15,602 nucleotides of DNA from an uncultured Sphingosinicella sp. (lineage in GTDB: Bacteria; Pseudomonadota; Alphaproteobacteria; Sphingomonadales; Sphingomonadaceae). Position 1 is the stretch's first letter. Each line of letters begins with the position of its first letter. The notes beneath the pieces were generated by a model. The model searched no databases, was not told the origin of the DNA, and saw only the letters and a list, made by a program, of their open reading frames with translations. Below, in pieces: positions 7,771-14,337 of the stretch. A program made the position numbers and the translations under genes. The stretch is from assembly GCA_946886275.1 (NCBI GenBank), contig CAMPIH010000037.1:1-15602 (forward strand). The letters run 5' to 3'.

Positions 7771-8967
7771 ATGGCTGAGACGCTGTCGCTGCCGTCGGCC
7801 CGAAGGATCGCGCTCGCGGCTCAGGGCTTCGGTCAGCCGCGGCCGAGCCGGGTCGATCAGGGCGATTTGCGGCGCACCTTAAAGCGGCTCTCGCTCCACC
7901 AGATCGACAGCGTCAACGTCGTCGCCCGTGCCCATTATCTTCCCGCTTTCTCCCGCCTTGGCGTCTACGACCGGGCGCTTCTCGATCGCTCCGCCTGGGG
8001 ACCGCGATCCCGGCGCCGCCTGTTCGAATATTGGGCGCATGAGGCGTCGCTGCTGCCGCTCGATCTTCATCCATTGCTTCGCTGGCGAATGGCGGCGGCG
8101 GATCGCGGCGAGATCGGCTGGAACAGCATGCGCGCCTTCGCTCGGGAGCAGAGGCCGGTGGCCGAGGCTGTGCTCGAGCGGATCCGCGGCGACGGCCCGA
8201 TGGCCGCTTCCGATTTCGAGCATGGCCGGAGCCGAAGCGGCTGGTGGGAATGGGGCGAGACCAAGAAGGCGCTGGAATGGCTGTTCTGGGCAGGGCACGT
8301 CACCACCCTCACCCGCCGAGGCAGCTTCGAGCGCGTCTATGACCTCACCGAGCGGGTCATTCCCGCCGCGATCCTCGCTCTTCCGACGCCGTCCGCGAAG
8401 GACGCTCATCGCGCCCTGATCGAACGGTCGGCGCGGGCGCTGGGAATCGCGACCACGACCGACCTTCGGGATTATTTCCGGCTCAAGCCGGAGGCGGCCA
8501 GGACGGCCGTCGCCGAGCTGGTCGAGGAAGGAAGGCTGATCCCGGTCCGGGTCGCCGGCTGGAAGGCCCAGGCCTATCTTCACCGCGATTCGCGGCGGCC
8601 GCGGCGGATCGTTGGCCAGGCACTGCTCGCCCCGTTCGACCCGCTCGTCTGGGAAAGGTCCCGAACCGAACGCCTGTTCGGGTTCCGCTACCGGATCGAG
8701 ATCTACACCCCCGCCGACAAGAGGGTTCACGGCTATTATGTCCTGCCCTTTCTGATGGACGACCGCCTGGTCGCAAGGGTCGATCTCAAGGCCGACCGCC
8801 AGGGCTCGCGGCTGCTTGCGAGGCGAATCGGTTTCGAGCCCGAGTCGCCGCCCGAGGCGGCCGAGCGGCTCGCCGCCGAGCTCCACCTGATGGCCCGCTG
8901 GCTCGAGCTCGATTCGGTCGAGATTTCAGGTCAGGCCAGGTCGACCTCGGCGACCTTGTCGCGATAG
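7771..8967 (+). CDS. YcaQ-type winged-helix DNA glycosylase
   Basis: This 398-residue protein belongs to the HTH_42 family with E. coli YcaQ (AlkX) and Streptomyces AlkZ, DNA glycosylases that remove bulky alkyl lesions and unhook interstrand crosslinks. The N-terminal region has LHQIDSVNVVARAHYLPAFS; its QID at residues 44-46 fits the Gln-x-Asp catalytic motif described for the YcaQ branch, whereas AlkZ has Gln-x-Gln. The middle contains winged-helix repeats (WWEWGETKKALEWLFWAG; AAVAELVEEGRL-like helices). The C-terminal beta domain has LLAPFDPLVWERSRTERLFG and GYYVLPFLMDDRLVARVDLK, typical of the family. It starts 18 bases after the radical SAM gene, with only a weak ribosome site, so coupling is likely. 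Its last 12 codons run over the end of the convergent flavoprotein gene. Confidence 0.9.
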   Translation: MAETLSLPSARRIALAAQGFGQPRPSRVDQGDLRRTLKRLSLHQIDSVNVVARAHYLPAFSRLGVYDRALLDRSAWGPRSRRRLFEYWAHEASLLPLDLHPLLRWRMAAADRGEIGWNSMRAFAREQRPVAEAVLERIRGDGPMAASDFEHGRSRSGWWEWGETKKALEWLFWAGHVTTLTRRGSFERVYDLTERVIPAAILALPTPSAKDAHRALIERSARALGIATTTDLRDYFRLKPEAARTAVAELVEEGRLIPVRVAGWKAQAYLHRDSRRPRRIVGQALLAPFDPLVWERSRTERLFGFRYRIEIYTPADKRVHGYYVLPFLMDDRLVARVDLKADRQGSRLLARRIGFEPESPPEAAERLAAELHLMARWLELDSVEISGQARSTSATLSR

Positions 8968-9425
8968 TCCTTCTTCGGATCCACTCCGAGCAGCATCTTG
9001 ATCCCGGCGATCATCGAGTTGCCGTTCAGCCAGATCTGCCCCCGTTCGGGGTCGAAGCGCAGAAGCTGGAGTTTTGGATTGGCCTTGCCGCCCTCGAACC
9101 AGGCCGCGACGAAGCGATTCCAAAGGCGGTCGATCATGGCTCGGTCATTGTCGGGCGTCAGCCGGCCTTCGACCGACGCAAACAGATCGTGCCCCTTCGC
9201 CACGAAATGAAGCATGGCCGGTCCGCCGGAGCCAAGCGCCTGAACCAGATCCACGTCCTTCGCGGTGAAGAACCAGATCGGCCCGCCGCTCTCCTGGCCC
9301 TCCTCGAGCTGAGCGGTCATCGGTTGCGCATGTCCGTCCTCGCCGCCGGCCAGTCCGAGCATCACGGTCATGTCGGATCCGAGAGATTTCCAGAAACGGG
9401 CTTCGATTTCGGCGTCGGTCGGCAT
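8931..9425 (-). CDS. Pyridoxamine 5'-phosphate oxidase-like flavin-binding protein (general stress type)
   Basis: This 164-residue protein is a split-barrel flavin-binding protein of the PNPOx-like superfamily, in the general-stress-protein-26 group. These bind FMN or related cofactors; the physiological substrate is generally unknown. Features seen are EIEARFWKSLGSDMTVMLGL at the N-terminus, then HAQPMTAQL, GPIWFFTAKD, a strand block at AMLHFVAKGHDLFASVEG, and DRLWNRFVAAWFEGG with DPKLQLLRF-like sequence near the C-terminus. The frame is open to 9485, but the ATG at 9425 is preferred because GGAG lies nine bases upstream and family proteins begin close to this point. It converges with the YcaQ-type gene and overlaps its 3' end by 37 bases. 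It is divergent from the small gene at 9533, leaving 107 bases for two promoters. Confidence 0.88.
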   Translation of the reverse strand: MPTDAEIEARFWKSLGSDMTVMLGLAGGEDGHAQPMTAQLEEGQESGGPIWFFTAKDVDLVQALGSGGPAMLHFVAKGHDLFASVEGRLTPDNDRAMIDRLWNRFVAAWFEGGKANPKLQLLRFDPERGQIWLNGNSMIAGIKMLLGVDPKKDYRDKVAEVDLA

Positions 9426-9532
9426 GGCACAGGTCTCCAGATAGTCCGCCAACGAACTGCGCATCGACGGTCCCGGTTCCGACATTCGACGTCGCCCGCG
9501 ACAAAGGCCTGCGGCTGGTCTACGGACGAGGC

Positions 9533-9943
9533 ATGACCAAATCTGCCACCGATCTGATGCAGGAGATCATCTTCTCCGCCGTCCTCGACTCACTGGCGGC
9601 GCTGAAGACCGCGTCGAAAGGCCTGCCGAACAATCTGCTTCGCGACGTCAACTCGATCCATGCCAACACGACCTTCGCCGATCTGCCGAAGGAGGTTCAG
9701 GCATCGATCGTCGCAAGCGTCAGGTCGGCTTTCACGCGCCTGTTGAAGGAAGGCTATTCCGTCTCGACCGGCCAGCCGGCACCACCGGCGCGAAGCGCCC
9801 CCGTCCGCCGCGAGGGCCCCCGCCATGAGCGCGGGCCGAGACCGCCGAGCGGCCATCGCAAGGGTCCCGGCGGCCGCCCGCCGCCGCGGAATGGAGGCCC
9901 AAGCCGCGGCCCGGGCCGAGGCCCCAAGCCTGGCGGCAAATAG
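9533..9943 (+). CDS. Conserved-looking small protein with basic Gly/Pro/Arg-rich tail, function unknown
   Basis: I do not recognise a characterised family. The 136 residues split into two parts. Residues 1-80 look like a folded helical domain (ATDLMQEIIFSAVLDSLAALK, GLPNNLLRDVNSIHANTTFADLPKE, IVASVRSAFTRLLKEGYSV). Residues 81-136 are disordered and strongly basic, rich in Gly, Pro and Arg, with RGP, RPP and GRGP units that recall RGG-type RNA-binding tails. There is no signal peptide or membrane segment, so it is probably cytosolic. The ATG at 9533 follows GGACGAGGC. It stands alone between divergent and convergent neighbours. The N-terminal half has protein-like composition, so I judge it a real gene. 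Nucleic-acid binding is only an inference from the tail. Confidence 0.75.
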   Translation: MTKSATDLMQEIIFSAVLDSLAALKTASKGLPNNLLRDVNSIHANTTFADLPKEVQASIVASVRSAFTRLLKEGYSVSTGQPAPPARSAPVRREGPRHERGPRPPSGHRKGPGGRPPPRNGGPSRGPGRGPKPGGK

Positions 9944-9945
9944 AT

Positions 9946-9960
9946 CGGAGCAGCGCTCCG
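9946..9960. terminator. Hairpin between convergent genes
   Basis: CGGAGC and GCTCCG form a perfect six-base-pair stem with a three-base loop, three bases after the stop of the small-protein gene and seven bases before the end of the RTX nuclease gene. CTTGCTCT follows on the plus strand. Its place between converging genes suits a bidirectional terminator, though the T-run is weak. Confidence 0.5.
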
Positions 9961-9966
9961 CTTGCT

Positions 9967-12900
9967 CTAGAAGAGCGGGTGGGCGGCGAGATCCGCCGGC
10001 GACGCGAAATCCACTGCTCCGAAGTCGGTCACTCCAAGCAACGTGACCGAGCCGGTGCCGTCGGCAAAGGCGATGGTAAGGTCGAGATGGCCGTCTCCGT
10101 TGGTGTCGGCGACCTTCCAGTCCCTGACGTCCAGCCCGTCCGAGAGGAACAGCCTGTCCTCCTCCAGGTCGAAGCCGGCGACGACGTCCTTGCCGCCGCC
10201 GCGGCCGAACAGGAAGATGTCCGCCCCTGCGCCGCCATGAAGGTAATCGCTGCCGTTGCCGCCGGCGAGGACGTCATTGCCGTCTTCGCCGAACAGGAGA
10301 TCCGCGCCGTTTCCGCCGATCAGATAATCGTGGCCGCCGGCGCCGGCGAGACTGTCCGCGCCATTGCCGCCGGTAAGCCGGTCCTCGCCCTCGGTTCCCG
10401 ACAGGAGGTCCTTGCCGTTGCCGACGTCGATCGTGACTCCATCGTCGATACCGGTGACGGTCACCGTGACGGTGGCGGTGCTGGTGAGGCCGTGCTGGTC
10501 GCTGACGGTGTAGGTGAAGCTGTCCGTCAGGGTCGCGCCCGGCGCCAGCGAATCGAAGGCGTCGCCGTCGGCGACGTAGCGGAGGCTCTGGGTCGTGGGG
10601 TCGAAGATAATGGTGCCGAGCGAGGCGCTGTCGTCAGCGCCGGTGATGACGTGCACGTCCTCCGGATCGGGATCGGTATCGTTGGCGAGCAGCAGCTCCC
10701 AAAGGTTCGTCGTCGTCATATCCTCGTCGACGGCGATCGAGTCCGGGTTCGCGATCGGCGCCTCGTTCGCATGCTCGATGAAGAAGCGGCCGACGATCGG
10801 GTCGTGATCGGTGCTTCGCAGCGCCGAGGGTTGCTCTGCGTTGATGTGAACCGCGTCGAAGGCGGCGCCGAACCGCAGCCCGCCCGAAACGAGCAGATGA
10901 TCGATCGCCTGCATGTTGCCGTCGAACTGGTAGGTATAGCGCTCCTCCTCGGCCAGCAGGTGATGGAGGTCGGCGAGCACGTCACCGGCCTCGAGCACGC
11001 CGACGACCTCCTCGAAATAGAAGCCGTTGAAGTCGCCGAGAACGCCGAGCTTGAGCGCCGGATCGGTCGCGAGGGCATTGTTGACATAGTTGCTGACGGC
11101 GGTCGCCTGCGCGGTGCGCGAGCCGTCACCGGCATCGGCCGGCGGCTGGGTCTCGCCCCACAGCGGATCGCTTCCGATCCGGGAGGTGAAGTGGACGTTG
11201 ACCAGGCGCACGGTTTCGCCGTTGAAGACGAAGTCCGCGACCAGCGGCCGGCGACTTCCGGTGAAGGCCGGATCCTCGATGAGCATCTGGCTGCCTTCGA
11301 CGAAATCGACCCGATCGGCATTGTAGAGATAGCCGTTGCGGATGTTGCCGCCGCCGGCGCCCCCGGTGGAATTGGCGACGGAAGGCGCAACCTCGACATA
11401 GACGTAATTGGGGCCACCAATCGCGGCGATGGCGTCGATCAGGGTCTGCGCGCTCACCACCCCGGACAGCGGATCGCTGCCGTTGAGACCGTTGCCGTCC
11501 TGGACCTCCTGGAGCCCGATGATGTCGGGTGCCGCCAGGTTGAAGACGATATTCTGCGCCAGCAGGTCGAATCTGACGGCATCGGTGGCCGGAGAAAGAT
11601 TTTCGACATTGAAGCTGGCGATGGTGAGATGGTCGCGGTCGCCCTGAAGGCTGGTCGATTCTCGGGTAGCGGAAACGTCCTCGGCCACTGAAACGGCCTC
11701 GGTGACGAGAAGCTCGTAATTGTTGAAGCTGTAGGAGAGGATTCCGGTCACGTCCGACAGCTGGTCGCCCTGGCTGTGGGACGGCGCGTAGCCGGCGAAG
11801 AGATCGCTGTCCGCGTCGATCTGGATCTTCTCGGGATTATAGTCCCCCGCGGAGATCGTGATGCTTCCGCGCGCGTTGACGCCGGTCGCGCCGGCGCCAC
11901 TCGAAGCGAGCACCCAGGTCTCGCCATTGCCATTGGTGCTGGAGACGGCGACCGGGGAGTCGACGGTCACCCGCATTCCTTCGAGCGCCTCGTAGAAATC
12001 GGCGCCGTCGCTGCTCGGGTCAAAGGACGTCAGGCCGTCATCATCGATCGTCTCGGTCGGCGGCTGGAGTCCACCAATCCCGATCAGCACGGCACCCGGA
12101 AGGATGTTGCCGCTCGATTCGACGATCACCGAATGGGCTTCGAGCTCAGTGATGCTGAGCGCTCCGGCGGCGGCCTGGAATTCCTGGGCGGTCCCGGTGA
12201 CCTTCACGCCGTCGCCGACGGCGACTCCGGGAGCGCCGCCGGTAAAGACGAAGATCGCATCCGAGGTTCGGCTATTGCCGTCCCCGGCCGGGTCCTGAAG
12301 ATAGAAGCCATTGTCGACGATTCCGGTGACGATGCCCGTCGTGGTGACCGGCTGGCCGTCAAAAGCGGTCCGATGCCCCTCGCCCTGGATCTCGAAGATG
12401 CGCAGGTCGAGTGGATCATTGTTGAGGATCGTTCCGGTCGCCGACGTGTCGACGATGGCGATGTTGCCGACCGGATTGGCGAGGAGCAAGTTGAAGGTCT
12501 CATTGCCCTCGGCAATCGAATCGCCGGCGATCGCGACAGCGATCTGGACACTGGATATGCCCGGCGCGAAGTCGACGTGACCGGACAGCGCCTGACCGCC
12601 GCCGAGATCGGCGGAATCGGCCTGGCCGGCGCTGAGGTTGAGCAGCCAGTCGACCGAAGCCGATTGGCCCAGTCCGCCTGCCCGGTAGACGGTGAAGATC
12701 ATGAGCGATTCACCGCCATCGCCTTCGACGAGGCTGGAATCGCCGATCCGCACCAGGCCGGTGGCGCCGGCGCCGATGAAATCCTGGTCGGTGTTGACCG
12801 AGCCGAAATTGTCGTCGCGGGCGGAGGCCCAGCTGAAGTCGGCCGCGCTGGCGCCCGCGCCGACAAGCTGGAGCGAGAAGCCGAGCGGCGACGATCCGCC

Positions 12901-14148
12901 TTCGGAAACGCCGATGTCGGTGCTGGTCAGCCCAGCGGCCGGTCCGTTCAGGGCGGTGAAGCTCCCCTCGTAGGACAGGAACTGAACGACCTGCCCAGTC
13001 GGATTGACGAGGGCGACACCGTCCTGCTCGCCATTCTGGATGCCGTTGACCGGATAGGAGAAGCTGATCGTGCCGTAGCCGTCGTCCTGTTCGGCGACGA
13101 CGCCTGAAAGAGCGCGTGTGTTGTAGGCGGTGCCTTGAGTCGCGCCGCTGCTGACGCTGTAGAGAACGAGCGACCAACCGGCGAGATTGGTGCCCGCGGG
13201 CGCGGCGATTTCGATCGCTTCGCCGGCGTCGGTCCCGGCGTTGTCGTAATGGATTTCGTTGATGAAGGCGGTGCCGGGGCCAACGGCGCCGTCGTCATTG
13301 GCGATAATACCCGTCGCGTCGCCATCGGCGAGGGTCGCGCCGTTGGTCGGGCCCGAAAGGGTGACGGTGAAAGTCTCGTCAGCTTCGTTCACGAGGTCGC
13401 CGGCGATGTTCAGAATGATCGTCTTGCTGAATTCGTTGGCGGCGAAGCTGAGCGTGCCCGAAAGGACCGGCGCCACGAAGTCACCCGCATTGGCGCCGCC
13501 CGCTCCACCTGGGAGAGTCACGGTATAGCTGACGTCGGCGGCGACGTTGCTGTCGCTGCCTCGGCTGACGGTGAAGCTGATCGGGCTGTTGCCGGAATCG
13601 CCTTCGATCGCGTTGGCGTCCGCGATCGAGAAGCTTCCCGGCTTGTCGACGATGACCCCACTGAAGGATTGGCCAGGATTGACGCCGCCCGGCGTGTCGT
13701 CGCCGATGAGAGTCCAGGCGAAATCCGCCGCCTCGTCGCCGCTGCCTGTGCGGCCGATCGCGGTATTGCTGGCGGTGCCAGACTCGCTCGCCCCGACGTC
13801 GACGCTGGTCATTCCGTCGGCAGGACCACCGACCGCCGTCATGGTCCCTTCGTAGCTGATGAACTCGACGACGATTCCGGCCGGATCGACGAGCGCGATC
13901 CCGTCCGGCGATCCGTTCTGGATCCCGTTGACCGCGTAAAGGAATGAAAGGGTGCCGAAGCCATTCTCCTGGTCGGGGACGAAGCCAGCCAGGGTGAGGG
14001 TGTGGTAAGGCGCGCCGGTGCTGCCATTGTAGAGGATGATCTGCCAGCCGGTCAGATCGGTGCCGGCGGGAGCCGCAATCTCGACGAATTCGCCCGCGTC
14101 GGTGCTGGCATTGTCATAATGGAATTCGTTGATCCAGGCAGCGGCCAT
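9967..14148 (-). CDS. Secreted modular RTX nuclease (LTD, Calx-beta, EEP nuclease, RTX repeats)
   Basis: This 1393-residue protein is predicted to be exported by type I secretion and to cut extracellular nucleic acid. Domains in order: LTD 1 (5-165), Calx-beta 1 (171-287), LTD 2 (294-460), Calx-beta 2 (465-578), OB-fold-like region (581-820), EEP nuclease (840-1125), cadherin/VCBS-like domain (1128-1235), RTX repeats (1243-1318) and a C-terminal secretion region. The EEP active site is complete: N847 in SFNVEN, E881 in LQEV, H986 in VNVHF, D1039 and N1041 in GDFN, D1083 and H1084 in IDH, D1114, H1115 and D1116 in TDHD. The plan resembles ExeM-type extracellular nucleases. There is no N-terminal signal peptide, as expected for RTX proteins. 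The ATG at 14148 is preferred over an in-frame ATG at 14247 because GGGGGAAGA sits just upstream. No secretion genes lie nearby. Confidence 0.93.
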   Translation of the reverse strand: MAAAWINEFHYDNASTDAGEFVEIAAPAGTDLTGWQIILYNGSTGAPYHTLTLAGFVPDQENGFGTLSFLYAVNGIQNGSPDGIALVDPAGIVVEFISYEGTMTAVGGPADGMTSVDVGASESGTASNTAIGRTGSGDEAADFAWTLIGDDTPGGVNPGQSFSGVIVDKPGSFSIADANAIEGDSGNSPISFTVSRGSDSNVAADVSYTVTLPGGAGGANAGDFVAPVLSGTLSFAANEFSKTIILNIAGDLVNEADETFTVTLSGPTNGATLADGDATGIIANDDGAVGPGTAFINEIHYDNAGTDAGEAIEIAAPAGTNLAGWSLVLYSVSSGATQGTAYNTRALSGVVAEQDDGYGTISFSYPVNGIQNGEQDGVALVNPTGQVVQFLSYEGSFTALNGPAAGLTSTDIGVSEGGSSPLGFSLQLVGAGASAADFSWASARDDNFGSVNTDQDFIGAGATGLVRIGDSSLVEGDGGESLMIFTVYRAGGLGQSASVDWLLNLSAGQADSADLGGGQALSGHVDFAPGISSVQIAVAIAGDSIAEGNETFNLLLANPVGNIAIVDTSATGTILNNDPLDLRIFEIQGEGHRTAFDGQPVTTTGIVTGIVDNGFYLQDPAGDGNSRTSDAIFVFTGGAPGVAVGDGVKVTGTAQEFQAAAGALSITELEAHSVIVESSGNILPGAVLIGIGGLQPPTETIDDDGLTSFDPSSDGADFYEALEGMRVTVDSPVAVSSTNGNGETWVLASSGAGATGVNARGSITISAGDYNPEKIQIDADSDLFAGYAPSHSQGDQLSDVTGILSYSFNNYELLVTEAVSVAEDVSATRESTSLQGDRDHLTIASFNVENLSPATDAVRFDLLAQNIVFNLAAPDIIGLQEVQDGNGLNGSDPLSGVVSAQTLIDAIAAIGGPNYVYVEVAPSVANSTGGAGGGNIRNGYLYNADRVDFVEGSQMLIEDPAFTGSRRPLVADFVFNGETVRLVNVHFTSRIGSDPLWGETQPPADAGDGSRTAQATAVSNYVNNALATDPALKLGVLGDFNGFYFEEVVGVLEAGDVLADLHHLLAEEERYTYQFDGNMQAIDHLLVSGGLRFGAAFDAVHINAEQPSALRSTDHDPIVGRFFIEHANEAPIANPDSIAVDEDMTTTNLWELLLANDTDPDPEDVHVITGADDSASLGTIIFDPTTQSLRYVADGDAFDSLAPGATLTDSFTYTVSDQHGLTSTATVTVTVTGIDDGVTIDVGNGKDLLSGTEGEDRLTGGNGADSLAGAGGHDYLIGGNGADLLFGEDGNDVLAGGNGSDYLHGGAGADIFLFGRGGGKDVVAGFDLEEDRLFLSDGLDVRDWKVADTNGDGHLDLTIAFADGTGSVTLLGVTDFGAVDFASPADLAAHPLF
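10195..10422 (-). repeat. RTX nonapeptide repeat array
   Basis: About seven glycine- and aspartate-rich nonapeptides of the GGxGxDxLx type (such as GGNGADSLA, GGNGADLLF, GGNGSDYLH, GGAGADIFL) lie at residues 1243-1318 of the nuclease. In this family they bind calcium and fold into a beta-roll after type I export. The following segment (DVVAGFDLEEDRLFLSDG) is the usual cap of such arrays. Confidence 0.92.
12901..13263 (-). repeat. LTD domain copy 2 within the RTX nuclease
   Basis: Residues 296-416 repeat the first LTD domain. Shared blocks include INE(F/I)HYDNA, TDAGE, EIAAPAGT, VNGIQNG, (F/L)SYEG and TS(V/T)D(V/I)G. It begins 290 residues (870 bases) after copy 1. Confidence 0.88.
13783..14133 (-). 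repeat. LTD domain copy 1 within the RTX nuclease
   Basis: Residues 6-122 form the first lamin-tail-like domain, paired with the copy at residues 296-416. Each copy is followed by a Calx-beta domain, so the unit duplicated was the whole LTD plus Calx-beta cassette. The second Calx-beta has diverged more than the LTD copies. Confidence 0.88.
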
Positions 14149-14299
14149 GATTCTTCCCCCCATGCTCGAATGCCGGGGTACCCAGTGCACCTCGGCCTCT
14201 CCCTCACGCCTTTGGTGAAGCAGCCCGATCGAAGAATCGGTCTGCATCGAGGCATAACATCGGCGGCACCGCAGTACAGCCGGAAAGGAGCCGCTAAAT

Positions 14300-14330
14300 G
14301 CCTGTCAGCTGTGACGGATTCGGGACAGGC
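14300..14330 (-). terminator. Inverted repeat downstream of gatB
   Basis: GCCTGTC (14300-14306) and GACAGGC (14324-14330) form a seven-base-pair stem with a 17-base loop, starting eight bases after the gatB stop. ATTTAG follows on the minus strand, a poor T-run. A gatB terminator is the simplest reading. The same bases also resemble a PhoB box. Confidence 0.35.
14311..14328 (-). promoter_or_regulatory. Weak PhoB-box-like direct repeat upstream of the RTX nuclease
   Basis: On the minus strand CTGTCCC-GAAT-CCGTCAC matches the known Pho box (two CTGTCAT units, four-base spacer) at 10 of 14 positions. It lies 162 bases upstream of the nuclease start and points the right way. An A/T-rich CATTTA follows about ten bases later, but is a poor -10. 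It overlaps the gatB hairpin, so chance is a real alternative. Confidence 0.2.
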
Positions 14331-14337
14331 CCGGAGT

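Noticed and set aside
9426..9485. Longer flavoprotein start at 9485
   Set aside because: No ribosome site is seen there, while GGAG precedes the ATG at 9425, where the family sequence begins.
9484..9504. GTCGC/GCGAC inverted repeat between the flavoprotein and small-protein genes
   Set aside because: A five-base arm with a two-base spacer is common in DNA this GC-rich, and no promoter elements align with it.
10195..10422. Short regularly spaced DNA repeats that could suggest a CRISPR array
   Set aside because: The periodicity is 27 bases, in frame, and encodes RTX nonapeptides; there are no unique spacers.
9979..11691. 570-codon plus-strand frame, and 11776-13107, opposite the RTX nuclease
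   Set aside because: Shadow frames of a repetitive Gly/Asp/Val-rich gene; the apparent VAV/AVA patterns come from antisense reading of Asp and Gly codons.
14176..14183. GGGTACCC palindrome upstream of the RTX nuclease
   Set aside because: Only eight bases, with no flanking symmetry or known operator match; chance is sufficient.
14149..14247. N-terminal extension of the RTX nuclease to 14247
   Set aside because: A strong GGGGGAAGA ribosome site sits directly before the ATG at 14148, and the LTD domain begins right after it.
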